Of a stretch of DNA of 64,000 bases, positions 1 through 9,074 are shown one piece after another. A program made the position numbers and the translations under genes. The stretch spans positions 1-64,000 of the forward strand of contig CAJWVZ010000003.1 of assembly GCA_913048385.1 (NCBI GenBank), written 5' to 3'. The stretch's first letter is position 1; the number at the start of each line of letters is the position of its first letter. The notes under the pieces are model-generated. The model searched no databases, had not been told where the DNA came from, and saw nothing but the letters and a program-made list of their open reading frames with translations. The DNA is from an uncultured Gammaproteobacteria bacterium. GTDB lineage: Bacteria; Pseudomonadota; Gammaproteobacteria; Pseudomonadales; Pseudohongiellaceae.

Positions 1-1
1 C

Positions 2-187
2 TGGGCGGAAACTCAGGCTTGGGGTGGGCTTGTGTACAGGTTTGAGGCAAGAGACTCTGGTGAACGGTGTAGGTTACGTACGCGCTATGCTGGTGGCACG
101 ACCATTACGGGTTATGTGGACGAGGTAGAAGACTCATGTTCAGTTAATGGCCCTGTCTACGCGATCAAAATTCGCGGCACGTTCTAA
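2..187 (+). CDS. C-terminal end of an outer-membrane beta-barrel (TonB-receptor-like), cut by window start
   Basis: The reading frame is open from the first bases and stops at TAA 185-187, leaving 61 residues. The last residue is Phe, as in outer-membrane barrel proteins recognised by the BAM complex. The tail matches the end of the receptor encoded at 2696-4900: both carry a Cys-Arg pair, a TTI-x-G strand, a D-S-C-S motif and a final (T/G)TF about 40 residues later. This is direct sequence similarity between two places in the window. I infer a paralogous plug/barrel receptor. Its substrate cannot be told, because the plug and most of the barrel lie outside the window. Confidence 0.6.
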   Translation, partial: WAETQAWGGLVYRFEARDSGERCRLRTRYAGGTTITGYVDEVEDSCSVNGPVYAIKIRGTF

Positions 188-605
188 ACCATACAGTCAA
201 CTAATGTCCAAATGCGAAGTTAAAATAGCTGCTGTGGGATGGGCTATAAGTGCTTTGCTAGCCGTTGATACAGTAAATAAAGAAGAACGAAAAGAACAGG
301 AGAGCGCGAAGCTAAGGGAGTTTCTTCAATCGCCTTTTTGGATGGTTTTTTATGATTTAGGTTGTACCGTGTGCAGCCGGTAAGTGTGTAAGCTATTGAA
401 AAGAAATAGGAACGTAGAGGTAATAAAAGCGCGCAATATAGAAATGGGTTACCCATCAGTTACACGAGCACTATTAAGTGTGATTAAATTATGTATATTT
501 ATATGTCTTTAAGTTGGGTTACTATTTAGTGAGAATGACGTCCGCTTACAATTATTTTGAACCACCGAGTACTAACGATTCATTTTTAACTAAAGTAATA
601 AATCT
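188..605. other. Intergenic stretch, no supported gene
   Basis: About 420 bases between the receptor tail and the thioesterase gene. It is AT-rich. Short frames exist on both strands (for example one starting at 147 that overlaps the receptor tail), but none has a convincing ribosome site, domain or signal peptide. No clear hairpin terminator was found. Confidence 0.5.
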
Positions 606-1070
606 ATGAAGAATATATTCCCAACCGAAGGTGCATCTGTAATCGTTTCTGATGACATGTGTGATATGAATGGGCATATGAATGTAAGATTCTACCAAAC
701 CATTCCTATGGATTATGATGGCAATTTCTATAGTAGCCTTGTTGGTGAAGATTATATTGCCACGGGTTTTTCATTTTTTACAGCTGAACAAAATATTAGA
801 TATCTGAAGGAATGTTTAAAAGGTGAGAAATTAACACCTAGGTTCAGAATGCTGAATGCAAATAAAAAGTTGTACCACTTCGTATGCGCAATTTGTAAAG
901 AATCGAACGAAGTGGCAGCTCTGGTTGAAACTGTTGAAATCCATATAGATATGTCTGCAAGAAAGTCTGCAGAAATGTCAGATAAAATTTTTGAGACTTT
1001 GGTTAGGATGCAAGAGGAGCATCAATCATCTGATGATTATCCTTTTGAAAAAAAGTTAAAAATTAAATAA
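606..1070 (+). CDS. Hotdog-fold acyl-CoA thioesterase-like protein
   Basis: 154 residues, a normal single-hotdog length. The motif D-x-N-G-H-M-N at about residues 20-26 followed by an aromatic-rich helix (RFYQ) is the signature of 4-hydroxybenzoyl-CoA-type thioesterases, where the Asp takes part in thioester hydrolysis. The fold then continues with strands around FSFFTAEQNIRYL and LYHFVCAICK. It is probably cytoplasmic and hydrolyses a short acyl- or aroyl-CoA, but the substrate is not visible. The gene stands alone, between a receptor tail and a convergent decarboxylase gene, and its AT-rich composition differs from the genes downstream. Related thioesterase domains are also fused to carnitine dehydrogenases, so a carnitine-type substrate is an alternative. 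Confidence 0.7.
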   Translation: MKNIFPTEGASVIVSDDMCDMNGHMNVRFYQTIPMDYDGNFYSSLVGEDYIATGFSFFTAEQNIRYLKECLKGEKLTPRFRMLNANKKLYHFVCAICKESNEVAALVETVEIHIDMSARKSAEMSDKIFETLVRMQEEHQSSDDYPFEKKLKIK

Positions 1071-1264
1071 ATTATTTTGGTTTAAATAATGGCTTTAAGA
1101 TAGTTTGTCTGACTCTGGAAGCTCATAAAAAATCAAAAAAAATTGAACATAAATCATTTGGTTTGCTATCCATAAAGTAACTACAAACTGCTTTCAATAG
1201 TGCTATAAATCAATTACTAAAAAGTTTGTATTTCTTAGATAGGAACAGTCTGTCGACGATGCGA

Positions 1265-2659
1265 TTATTTTCCGCAAACGGAACGTCTTGCCTGCACAAA
1301 CGCACGAACAGAACGACTCACATCTTCGTCGGTGGTAACCCAGGAGCAAACGCTAATACGAATTACTTTTTTGCCCATCCATACAGAACCACCCACCCAG
1401 CATTCTCCCGACTGCTGAATCGCTTCAATGATAGACTGGCTGATCTCGTCATCCTCACTGGGGGAAATAATGACCTGATTAAATACCACCTCGTTAAGTA
1501 CCTCGAAATCCGCTGTCGCAAGTTCATCGGCAAACTGAACCGCTCGCTCATGCAAGCCACAGACTAGCTCATCGACACCATCACTGCCGAGATATTTAAG
1601 CGCGGCCCATAGCTCAACAGCGCGGGCACGACGGGACATTTCAGGAGTGTAGAGCATGCCATCACGGCTTTCACTAAAGTTTAAATAGGCGCCAGACGCC
1701 TGCAATGCCATCACTAGAGCGTCTTTATCGCAGCACATTATTATGCCGCTGTCGTAGGGCGTATTGAGTGTTTTATGACCGTCTACCGACCATGAATGAG
1801 CTTTTTCCAAGCCCTCAGTTAGATGACTGAGTTGCTTCGTGCCGCCAGCCCATAAACCAAAAGCGCCATCAATATGCACCCAGGCATTGGCGTCATTAGC
1901 TTTGTCACAGATTTCATGCATTGGATCGAAGGCACCAGAATTTACATTGCCCGCCTGCAATAAAATAATACATCTATTGTCGATTACCGGCATGGCGCTC
2001 GGCACAATGCGACCCTGGTCATCGCACTCTACCCACTCAATATTATCGATGCCAAAGCCGAGTAGGGCGATGGCTTTAATCACTGCGCCGTGGGTATGGT
2101 GACCGGCAATAATTCGGATAGGCGGCGCACCATTATGGCCGCGCTTGTTGAAGTCCCAGCCTTGGTTCTTGAAGATGCGGTAACGTGCCGCGGCAAGGCC
2201 ACAGAGGATTGCCGATGAGGTTCCGCTAACAAAACCAGCCACCGTATTGTCTGGCAGGTGAAATAACTGGCGCAGCCACTGTTCGCAGATATCCTCTAGT
2301 TTTGCGGTGATTGGCGACATGGCGTGCAGAGCCGTGTTCTGATCCCAAAAATCGGTTAGCCATTTGGTCGCCAGAGTCACGGGCAGAATGCCGCCATTTA
2401 CAAAACCAAAGTAGCGGCCTCCAGTTTGAGCAACTGAAGCTGGAGAACCGTAGCTATGCAGCTGTTTGAGTATTGATTCAGCATCAGCTGAGTTAGCAGG
2501 CAGGGGCTCATCGAACTTAGCAAGATCTGCGAGTGCCTGAGCAGAGGGAAAAACATTGCGCTCTAAAGCGTTATCTGAGTATTCAAACGCATGACTCTGA
2601 GCCTGATTAAAGAGCGTTTTGAGTTGCTGTTCACGATGCATTTTTTCGCGCAATGTCAT
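1265..2659 (-). CDS. PLP-dependent group II decarboxylase (aromatic-amino-acid/glutamate decarboxylase family)
   Basis: 464 residues, the usual family length. The pyridoxal lysine is Lys296 in SVDGHKTLNTPYDSG, the H-K motif typical of group II decarboxylases. Upstream are the cofactor-binding stretch VSGTSSAIL (about 144-152), a stacking His in GHHTHGAV, and the Asp in VHIDGAFG. The enzyme should decarboxylate an L-amino acid in the cytoplasm to give an amine and CO2; whether the substrate is aromatic, acidic or something else cannot be read. It starts 36 bases after the stop of the receptor gene on the same strand, so the two are probably co-transcribed. That links amino-acid or derivative uptake with decarboxylation by inference only. 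Confidence 0.85.
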   Translation of the reverse strand: MTLREKMHREQQLKTLFNQAQSHAFEYSDNALERNVFPSAQALADLAKFDEPLPANSADAESILKQLHSYGSPASVAQTGGRYFGFVNGGILPVTLATKWLTDFWDQNTALHAMSPITAKLEDICEQWLRQLFHLPDNTVAGFVSGTSSAILCGLAAARYRIFKNQGWDFNKRGHNGAPPIRIIAGHHTHGAVIKAIALLGFGIDNIEWVECDDQGRIVPSAMPVIDNRCIILLQAGNVNSGAFDPMHEICDKANDANAWVHIDGAFGLWAGGTKQLSHLTEGLEKAHSWSVDGHKTLNTPYDSGIIMCCDKDALVMALQASGAYLNFSESRDGMLYTPEMSRRARAVELWAALKYLGSDGVDELVCGLHERAVQFADELATADFEVLNEVVFNQVIISPSEDDEISQSIIEAIQQSGECWVGGSVWMGKKVIRISVCSWVTTDEDVSRSVRAFVQARRSVCGK

Positions 2660-2695
2660 AACTGGCTATCCAAATAATTGGTATGGCTATTTTCG

Positions 2696-4900
2696 TTAAA
2701 AGGTGGTCTGAATGCTTAAAACGAGTCGCCGGTAGCGACTGCTGCACGAATCCTGTATCAGCTTGATATTTCCCTCGATCGTCGTGCCTTCATAGCGCTC
2801 CCGGTAACGGCACTTAGAGGCCCCAAGCGTATTGTCTGACTCTAGGCGAAATACCCAGTCATCAAACCAGATCTTTTGCACAAACAGATCCAGCGAGCGG
2901 CGGCGATCATCGCGAGTGCGGGTAACAATATCTATGTCGTAGTAGCCGCCCCAGAAGGAATGATTGTAGTCAATGCCATAACTCAAGTTCGTTGAGGTGA
3001 TATCCTGACGAAAACCGATATTACCAAATCCGCGGCCACCGGTGCGGACCTTCGCGTTAACAAACGGATTGAGGATCTCTGAGTCAAACAGTCCCACTCG
3101 GCCTGAAAAAATAGCATTGGGCAGGTTGAATTTATTTAAGCGGATGCTGGCCCGAGCGAACCAACCTATTTGCGTTGCAGGTCCTACATTTCCTGTCGCC
3201 GATTGGGGTTGGTCTGGGTCAACGGTAGCAATAATCTTTCCAATTTTATTGTCTATATCGGAGTAGAACAAACTGGTTGCTAAAACCCCGGCGTCGTTGG
3301 GCAGTCTGTATTCGAGTTCACCGTTATAGGACCAGCTAGTTTCCGGCGCCAGCTCCGGGTTACCGGCAAATCCGTCAATGTCTCGATCGTCGTCGTTGGC
3401 AGTGGCTGCAAAGGCAGAAAAACTCAGCTGGGAAACGTTGCGAGTTATTGTGCCGCGGAAGCGGAAGTTGTCGGCGAAGTTATAGCGATAGTCTAGGGAA
3501 GGACGCCAGAACTGGAAGTCTCTTGTCTTGCTGATCTCCCCCGTTTGCAGAATCTCCGAGGTCTCATAAACGATACTTGTTTCGAGAGAGCTCTTATTAT
3601 TGATGGTCCAGTTATGAAACGCAAAGCCTTCGTAGCGCTCCTCTTCGACTTGCGTCCCTGCGTTGGAAATGGAAGGTATCAAAGATAAGCCGCCATATTG
3701 CGCTGAGGCTGATGTCGTTCCGAATGGGCTAGCGATGAACAGTGAGGAACGCAATTCATTGAGCGCTCTCTCAAAACCTACTCGAAGTGACTGACCCGTT
3801 GAAACGGAAAAATTGTAGTTAGTCTGGACAATGAACTCTTTGGTCTCGCGCTGCGAGTCTATGTACAAGTTTTTGCCCAACGGATCGCTGGCCGGATCGG
3901 CTAGGAACCTCTCACGTACTGAATTTCGAATTTCATCGTTGGCGACAAAGAGGACTGCAAGTCTAGACCCGTTAGCGAAGCTGTATTCATAGTCGCCGCC
4001 GAGTTCCCAGTTGCTCTCTTCATTGTCTATCTGCTCTTGTTGAATGCTCTCGACCGTAACATCATCAACGAAATCTACAAAATCACGGCGCACTGATCGG
4101 GGGAAATCACCCCTGCTATACAATGCATTTAATTGCATGCGATGGGCCCCGAAACCATAACTCATATTAGTGCTGATGCTTTGTTTATCCTGGTCGCGAA
4201 TGTTTTCTTCAAACAAGGTGCCTAACAATTCCCCTTCCGGTGTGATTCGAACTTCGCGATTGTCACGATTCTCATAGTTAGGTCGGGCCTCCAGATTCAG
4301 TAGTCCCTGGAAATTTCCAATCTGCGTTGACCAACCCACACTGCCGCCGACCTCATAAGTGTCGTCGTGGTTCAATCGCTGCAACAGCTCCGCCTGAGTG
4401 CTTGAACGGGAGGGCACTTCAATCAAAATGATGTTAATCACCTCGCCGGCGCCGCGCACGTTCAGTTCACCAGAGGTGTCTCGAATGATTTCAATGCGCT
4501 CCACTTCCGCTGCAGTGATACGGCCGAGTTGATCACGTGCAGAGTTATCCTTACCCGCAATGCGCTGGCCATCAATTAGAAGGTTACCACCAGTGCCTAG
4601 ACCGCGGCCACCGCCACCTCTGTTACGGCCAGAAATATCAATTCCTGGAATGCGATCGAGCATATCATTGGCGGTAATAGGATTGTATTGATTAAAAAAC
4701 TCGGCCTCGTAGACCACGGTAGAGTTGGCTGAACCGGGATTCACGGCGCGATCTTGGCCGGTTGAAGGAATATTATTCGATGCTGCTTCGCTCGACAGAT
4801 TTTCCAATACGGAAAGACTCTCCACGGTCTGCTGAGCAACAACTGCTGAAGTGAAGGAAAAGCAGATGATTGAGAGAATGTTTGGTAAGGAAGTTTTCAT
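2696..4900 (-). CDS. TonB-dependent receptor plug-domain outer-membrane protein
   Basis: 734 residues with an N-terminal signal peptide (about 1-22, cut near VVA-QQ). A plug-type domain follows: PITANDMLDRIPGIDISG, a glycine-rich loop, LLIDGQRIAGK and VERIEIIRDTSGELNVRGAG are the classic receptor plug strands. The rest is barrel-like alternating sequence ending in Phe. It lies in the outer membrane and probably imports, with TonB energy, a ligand that cannot be identified. The last 40 residues share a two-Cys pattern with the protein cut off at the left edge of the window. The decarboxylase gene follows at 36 bases on the same strand. It carries no copy of the 16-bp operator found elsewhere in the window. 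Confidence 0.85.
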   Translation of the reverse strand: MKTSLPNILSIICFSFTSAVVAQQTVESLSVLENLSSEAASNNIPSTGQDRAVNPGSANSTVVYEAEFFNQYNPITANDMLDRIPGIDISGRNRGGGGRGLGTGGNLLIDGQRIAGKDNSARDQLGRITAAEVERIEIIRDTSGELNVRGAGEVINIILIEVPSRSSTQAELLQRLNHDDTYEVGGSVGWSTQIGNFQGLLNLEARPNYENRDNREVRITPEGELLGTLFEENIRDQDKQSISTNMSYGFGAHRMQLNALYSRGDFPRSVRRDFVDFVDDVTVESIQQEQIDNEESNWELGGDYEYSFANGSRLAVLFVANDEIRNSVRERFLADPASDPLGKNLYIDSQRETKEFIVQTNYNFSVSTGQSLRVGFERALNELRSSLFIASPFGTTSASAQYGGLSLIPSISNAGTQVEEERYEGFAFHNWTINNKSSLETSIVYETSEILQTGEISKTRDFQFWRPSLDYRYNFADNFRFRGTITRNVSQLSFSAFAATANDDDRDIDGFAGNPELAPETSWSYNGELEYRLPNDAGVLATSLFYSDIDNKIGKIIATVDPDQPQSATGNVGPATQIGWFARASIRLNKFNLPNAIFSGRVGLFDSEILNPFVNAKVRTGGRGFGNIGFRQDITSTNLSYGIDYNHSFWGGYYDIDIVTRTRDDRRRSLDLFVQKIWFDDWVFRLESDNTLGASKCRYRERYEGTTIEGNIKLIQDSCSSRYRRLVLSIQTTF

Positions 4901-5049
4901 ATTTGTTGGTGTGCCATGATCTGAGCAAAACGACGAGCACTTTACCAGATTTTGGTTTAAAAAGTTGGCGAATTTGTAATGCGGAATATTGGCCTTACCA
5001 GGTTCAGTTTAAGTGGGACTATTGAGTGGGAATCTATTTAAAACGGTTG

Positions 5050-5988
5050 TTATTCTATAGGTTTTGAACCAAAGTGAGATTGGGCTACTACAAAATGTTC
5101 GAGTTTAAATATCTCATTTTCAGGAAGGGCTCTTCCAACGGGGGCAAAGTAATGAGAGTTAAGGTTCTCCAAAGTCACGTTTTCTTTTACTGAATAACCA
5201 TTTTGTGAAAGTAAGCTTTCTATTTCCTCAGCACTGTAAAATGATATCCAAGGCTCGCCGGCTTTTGCTGATAAGTTTGTTATTAATTTAGCTCGTTTTG
5301 CAGCTTTCGGGTAACCCTTTCCAAAGCAAGCCTCAGGGTTTTTCTCAAGAGATTCGTCAACATAAGATATAAAAAAAGTTGAGCTGGCTGCTTGCGTAAG
5401 CGAAGCTATTTCCTGAATCGTTGAGCTGATAGCCTCCTTAGTGATGTATTGAGAGACGCCCTCGAGCGTGAAGATTGTAGATTTTCTTCTATTAAACCCT
5501 GCATCCACAAGTTGCTTAGTTAAAGACTGATGAGTGAAATCAACTGTTACGTAAGTGACGTTTGTTGAATTGAGGAGTTCTTTAGGAAGTTTAGAGCGCT
5601 TTCTGTTCTGGACTTCTGGCTGATCTACCTCAAAAATTCTAAGTGAAGAGGGCAGGTTGAGTCGATGAGCTCGCAAATCATATCCTGCTCCTAAGATGAC
5701 GTACTGCTCTGCCCCGTCGGTTGAACTTGTTTTAATTAATTCGTCAATGAAGCGCGTGCGTGAAATTATATGTTCGTGGAAACCAGGTGCAATCTTTTGA
5801 GCTAACCAGACATTGAGTTTATGGCCCATTAGCTTGACAAAGCTAGCACCGATTACAAACCTTTCCGCGTGAGTATCGATTATGACGCGTTTATCGGGCT
5901 CGGCTAGAGTCTCTATCAAACGTTGTTTGGCTACACCCTGAGCTGTACCATCTTTTAAAAAAATCGAGTTGCTCAAAGCCATCTCCAA
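5050..5988 (-). CDS. SAM-dependent methyltransferase, leucine carboxyl methyltransferase (TIGR00027-like) family
   Basis: 312 residues. The SAM-binding motif is YVILGAGYDLRAHRL, followed by the acidic FEVDQPEVQNRKRS stretch and TLEGVSQYIT, the three hallmarks of the LCM/PPM1-like bacterial family. It is a cytoplasmic methyltransferase; bacterial members often methylate carboxyl or hydroxyl groups of small molecules, and this substrate is unknown. The frame opens with TTG at 5988; an ATG two codons in (5982) is equally possible, with a purine run AGAAGAAAG in front. It follows the saccharopine-dehydrogenase-like gene by 21 bases on the same strand, so tetR, that gene and this one are probably one transcript. 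Confidence 0.8.
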   Translation of the reverse strand: MEMALSNSIFLKDGTAQGVAKQRLIETLAEPDKRVIIDTHAERFVIGASFVKLMGHKLNVWLAQKIAPGFHEHIISRTRFIDELIKTSSTDGAEQYVILGAGYDLRAHRLNLPSSLRIFEVDQPEVQNRKRSKLPKELLNSTNVTYVTVDFTHQSLTKQLVDAGFNRRKSTIFTLEGVSQYITKEAISSTIQEIASLTQAASSTFFISYVDESLEKNPEACFGKGYPKAAKRAKLITNLSAKAGEPWISFYSAEEIESLLSQNGYSVKENVTLENLNSHYFAPVGRALPENEIFKLEHFVVAQSHFGSKPIE

Positions 5989-6009
5989 TTCTTTCTTCTA
6001 TCGCAATGA

Positions 6010-7236
6010 TTAACTTGCCGGTGGCGATACAGTGTCGAAACGCATAAAGTTTCCACCGTGAGCCAGCGATAAGCGTGACACCAGTGCATGTCCTAATCCT
6101 GTGGAGGGGGTAAGCAAGCCGGCTCGATGAGAAGACTCGCTGTGATCATCGAGGGCTAGGCAGAGGCCGAGCTCGGCTAGCATTTTGGAAGTTGCGCCGT
6201 AGCCTGGGTCACCTTTCCCAGAAATTCGAGAGCGAGCAACTTTCATGTCGGCTTGGGCGGTCACCTCGATCTCAAAACTTCCATCGCGGAGCAACCACGA
6301 GGGCGGACCCTCCCCAGAGCTTGGTTTGAATTTGATAGGCTCGCCCAGAAAATAACCAAACCCACGACTCGCCCACATTCCTATCATGCGTAACCACATC
6401 CCAGCAGCTGCACACTCACTATAAGTTGTGTGATGATGTTCGTCGCGCAGCGTGAGGCTTCGTCGAACGATTCTGGCATTGATGGGCCCCATGAAAAATT
6501 TCGAAACGGCACCATAGGTCGAATCAAAAGACCACTTAAATTCCTGGTCCATGCCATCGGCAGTCCCCGGCGTTTCGGTCTCTACGCCGATGGTTCCCAG
6601 TGAAAGGAGATAGGGGTCGGCATCCATCGCATCGGTGTAGCTACCGGACTTTTTTGCCCGCGCGGTCGCCCTTCCGGAGTTTAAGGTACCGCCTGAAAAT
6701 GAACCTGTGTAGCGAGTATAAACACCGCGAACGTTAACTTTTTCACTACGCCCAATAGTCAGGGCCTCCACAGCTAGAAAGGCGCCGAGGTCGGACGGTA
6801 TTGAGTCAACCCCACCGCCTAAAATCACTTTTGCCCCAGACGCGTGAGCGAGGTCATGAAAGGTCCCAATCATCTTAGATTGCCAGAACCCTTCACCGGC
6901 AAGGTCAGAGTAGTGAATACCCTCTCGGGCACACGCACCTAAAAGAGCGGCTCCATTATTTACAGAATAGGGGCCTGCACAATTGAGAACCACCTTTGTA
7001 CGCAAAACCATCGAGGTCACTGCGTCGGTATCTTCGAGGTCAACGCAGAGCGTCTCCGGTCCTTCGCCGAGCCTGGCAGATAGCTCGTCCAGCTTGCTTT
7101 GAGAGCGGCCCGCAATAGCCCAAGGCCGGCCGCGGAGCTCTGGGTGGGTGTCGAGGTACTTGGCAACCAACTGGCCTGTAAACCCAGTCGCGCCATAGAC
7201 GATTAATACTAAAGGTTCTGTCAACATAACTTTCAC
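6010..7236 (-). CDS. Saccharopine dehydrogenase-like / trans-acting enoyl-reductase family oxidoreductase
   Basis: 408 residues. The N-terminus holds an NAD(P)-binding Rossmann stretch VLIVYGATGFTGQLVAKYL, followed by RSQSKLDEL and the long mixed domain of this family (VLNCAGPYSVNN, GVDSIPSDLGAF, SFSGGTLNS). Members reduce or oxidise lipid, polyketide or amino-acid-like substrates. In this family the GGVDSIPSD block is well conserved, while the substrate varies. The GTG start at 7236 overlaps the TGA stop of the tetR gene by four bases, so the two are translationally coupled; an ATG at 7227 is an alternative start. It is probably controlled by that TetR protein. Confidence 0.8.
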   Translation of the reverse strand: MKVMLTEPLVLIVYGATGFTGQLVAKYLDTHPELRGRPWAIAGRSQSKLDELSARLGEGPETLCVDLEDTDAVTSMVLRTKVVLNCAGPYSVNNGAALLGACAREGIHYSDLAGEGFWQSKMIGTFHDLAHASGAKVILGGGVDSIPSDLGAFLAVEALTIGRSEKVNVRGVYTRYTGSFSGGTLNSGRATARAKKSGSYTDAMDADPYLLSLGTIGVETETPGTADGMDQEFKWSFDSTYGAVSKFFMGPINARIVRRSLTLRDEHHHTTYSECAAAGMWLRMIGMWASRGFGYFLGEPIKFKPSSGEGPPSWLLRDGSFEIEVTAQADMKVARSRISGKGDPGYGATSKMLAELGLCLALDDHSESSHRAGLLTPSTGLGHALVSRLSLAHGGNFMRFDTVSPPAS

Positions 7237-7802
7237 CGAAAAGTTGTCATTTTGAGATATTCTTCTAGATTGTTTTCAATCCATTCGAGTTCTTTGGTCT
7301 TTATCGTTTGCAATCTCGCTCGCCTTAAAATTCCGATCAGGCCGTGGATAGATGCCCAAATATTTATCGCTTTTATCATTAATTCTTTTTCAGATGCATC
7401 GGGGATAAATATCTGCACTCCCTTTACAATTCCACTGAAGGAAAAATCTGAGATAGCCTCTAATTCTGGATAGTGAGATATATTTATATTGTTGTTTTCA
7501 AACATTAGATCGTAAATGTAGGGATGTTCCAAGCCAAACTTGATTGTATGTGCGCCATAGGCAGAAAACTTGTCTTCAATATTTGGGTCTTCAATTCCCT
7601 CAGATAACAATTGAAAACCCCTCAACATCAACGCGGCTTTGAGATCATCTTTATTTTTGAAGTGTCTGTAGAACGCGGTTGTTGAAACACCCGCTTTTTC
7701 TGCGACCAAGCGCATGTTAATGCTTCTCCAGGACCCTTCCTTGCAAATCTCCCATGCGATTTCGATAAGTCGTTCTTTTAAATTCTCTTTGTGATAGGCC
7801 AT
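7233..7802 (-). CDS. TetR/AcrR-family transcriptional regulator
   Basis: 189 residues. The N-terminal helix-turn-helix is clear: KERLIEIAWEICKEG, then MRLVAEKAGVSTTAFYRHFKNKDDL, the standard TetR recognition helix region at about residues 26-50. The remaining helices form the ligand-binding and dimer domain, without a recognisable ligand signature. The gene overlaps the saccharopine-dehydrogenase-like gene by four bases. A perfect 6-3-6 palindrome lies just upstream of its start (7815-7829), which suggests autorepression and control of the downstream enzyme and methyltransferase. The divergent DUF2141 gene could also be under its control. Confidence 0.88.
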   Translation of the reverse strand: MAYHKENLKERLIEIAWEICKEGSWRSINMRLVAEKAGVSTTAFYRHFKNKDDLKAALMLRGFQLLSEGIEDPNIEDKFSAYGAHTIKFGLEHPYIYDLMFENNNINISHYPELEAISDFSFSGIVKGVQIFIPDASEKELMIKAINIWASIHGLIGILRRARLQTIKTKELEWIENNLEEYLKMTTFR

Positions 7803-7814
7803 ATAAAAATCAAT

Positions 7815-7829
7815 GTTTACTTTGTAAAC
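7815..7829. promoter_or_regulatory. Probable TetR operator
   Basis: GTTTACTTTGTAAAC is a perfect inverted repeat (6-bp arms, 3-bp centre) 13 bases upstream of the tetR start codon. The position and symmetry fit an autoregulatory TetR site. It lies in the 205-bp gap between tetR and the divergent DUF2141 gene. Confidence 0.6.
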
Positions 7830-8007
7830 TTTACCATGTTAATGTTGTATACATCGTATCACGTGGAGTCGCATTCTGCTCAGAAGAGAGACTAGTGATG
7901 GCAGCAGGGCAAATTAGCGAGATAGTTTTGAACGAAGCGACTTTCGGGTTGACCCTCATCATGTTTTCTTCAGTTACCGTAAATAACACACAAAAGAAGG
8001 CGTTGCA

Positions 8008-8433
8008 GTGAAATATTTTTATCTCATCCTATTGGTTTTATGTTCGTTTACATTACGAGCAGCGACCTTGGAAGTTGAAATCACTGGAGTCACTAAAGAA
8101 GGCGTTCTTCATTTGGCAATTTATAGCTCGAAGGAAGCTTTTGAGTCAGATAGGGGTGACAGGCCTGGCCCGCAGCCTGGGATTATAGCTGGGTCTATAA
8201 AAAATATTGACACAGAAACCTATAAAGAAACGTTTGATATTCCTGTTGGGACATATGCGGTTGGATATTATATTGATGCTAACGAGAATGAGAAACTTGA
8301 TACCAATTTTTTGGGTATTCCAAAAGAAGAGTACGGCTTCTCTAACAATGTCCGAGGAAAATTTGGCCCTCCCAGCTTTGAGTCGGCGTCATTCATTTTG
8401 GGTGCATACCGTAAACTGCTGCTGGAAATATGA
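8008..8433 (+). CDS. DUF2141-domain exported protein
   Basis: 141 residues with a short signal peptide (about 1-18, MKYFYLILLVLCSFTLRA). The mature part matches DUF2141: an opening beta-strand LEVEITGVTKEGVLHLAIY, a D-x-N-x-N-x-K-L-D loop (DANENEKLD) and the closing GFSNNVRGKFGPPSFESA. That family is periplasmic or secreted and of unknown function; the Asp/Asn loop may bind a metal. The start is GTG at 8008, chosen because AAGG lies eight bases upstream. It overlaps the next membrane-protein gene by four bases (ATGA). Confidence 0.8.
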   Translation: MKYFYLILLVLCSFTLRAATLEVEITGVTKEGVLHLAIYSSKEAFESDRGDRPGPQPGIIAGSIKNIDTETYKETFDIPVGTYAVGYYIDANENEKLDTNFLGIPKEEYGFSNNVRGKFGPPSFESASFILGAYRKLLLEI

Positions 8434-8840
8434 CTATGGTAGTAATTTATATCCACGCTTTTTTTGCATTAATTGCAGTTCCTCTTGGTTTATATATTTT
8501 CTTCAAAAGGAAAGGAACAAGGCACCACAAATTTATGGGACGTGTTTGGGTTGCTTTTTTGTCGATCGTTTCTGTTACAGCGTTATTTATTACTTCACCA
8601 ATGACTGACGCAGTGCTCAACCCTCGGTTTTATTCTTGGATACACCTTCTAATCCCTTTCACAGTTGGTAACTTGATTTATTCGATTTGGAGCATCCGAA
8701 AATTCAAGAAAACCAAGTTGGAAAAGCATAAAAATGCACATATTCGTTCAATGATAGGAGTGTATGTTGGGGCGCTTCTGGTCGCTGGCGGATTTACTTT
8801 AGCGCCTGGTAGACTATTTCATGAGATGTTATTTCTCTGA
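8430..8840 (+). CDS. DUF2306-like four-helix membrane protein
   Basis: 136 residues with four hydrophobic segments. It has the features of DUF2306: an N-terminal helix ending in a basic loop (FFKRKGTRHHKFMGRVW), a central ALFITSP turn, and HIRSMIGVYVGALLVAGGF near the end. It is an inner-membrane protein; the conserved His residues have led to the idea of heme or metal binding in related families, but the function is not established. The ATG overlaps the stop of the DUF2141 gene, so the two form a small operon. Confidence 0.75.
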   Translation: MTMVVIYIHAFFALIAVPLGLYIFFKRKGTRHHKFMGRVWVAFLSIVSVTALFITSPMTDAVLNPRFYSWIHLLIPFTVGNLIYSIWSIRKFKKTKLEKHKNAHIRSMIGVYVGALLVAGGFTLAPGRLFHEMLFL

Positions 8841-9074
8841 AAATTAAAAAAAATATTAAAGCGACCGCGATACTCGTTGTTTAAATACTTGAGTTAGTGG
8901 ATCATGTATCCAGAACAGGTTGGCGTGCATGTTAGGATAAGAACCGTGTGACGTCTCAGCGGTATTGATTCCTGTGCGCTAAATTCTTTAAACGATACGA
9001 ACCCTTTGCTTCACCATTAATAGAATTGGGCGTAGGGAATGATTACGGTGCTTTTGGCAAATGAGGGATGAGTG

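Noticed and set aside
147-383. Frame of 78 codons overlapping the receptor tail
   Set aside because: It overlaps a well-supported frame, has no ribosome site, and the composition shows no domain or signal peptide.
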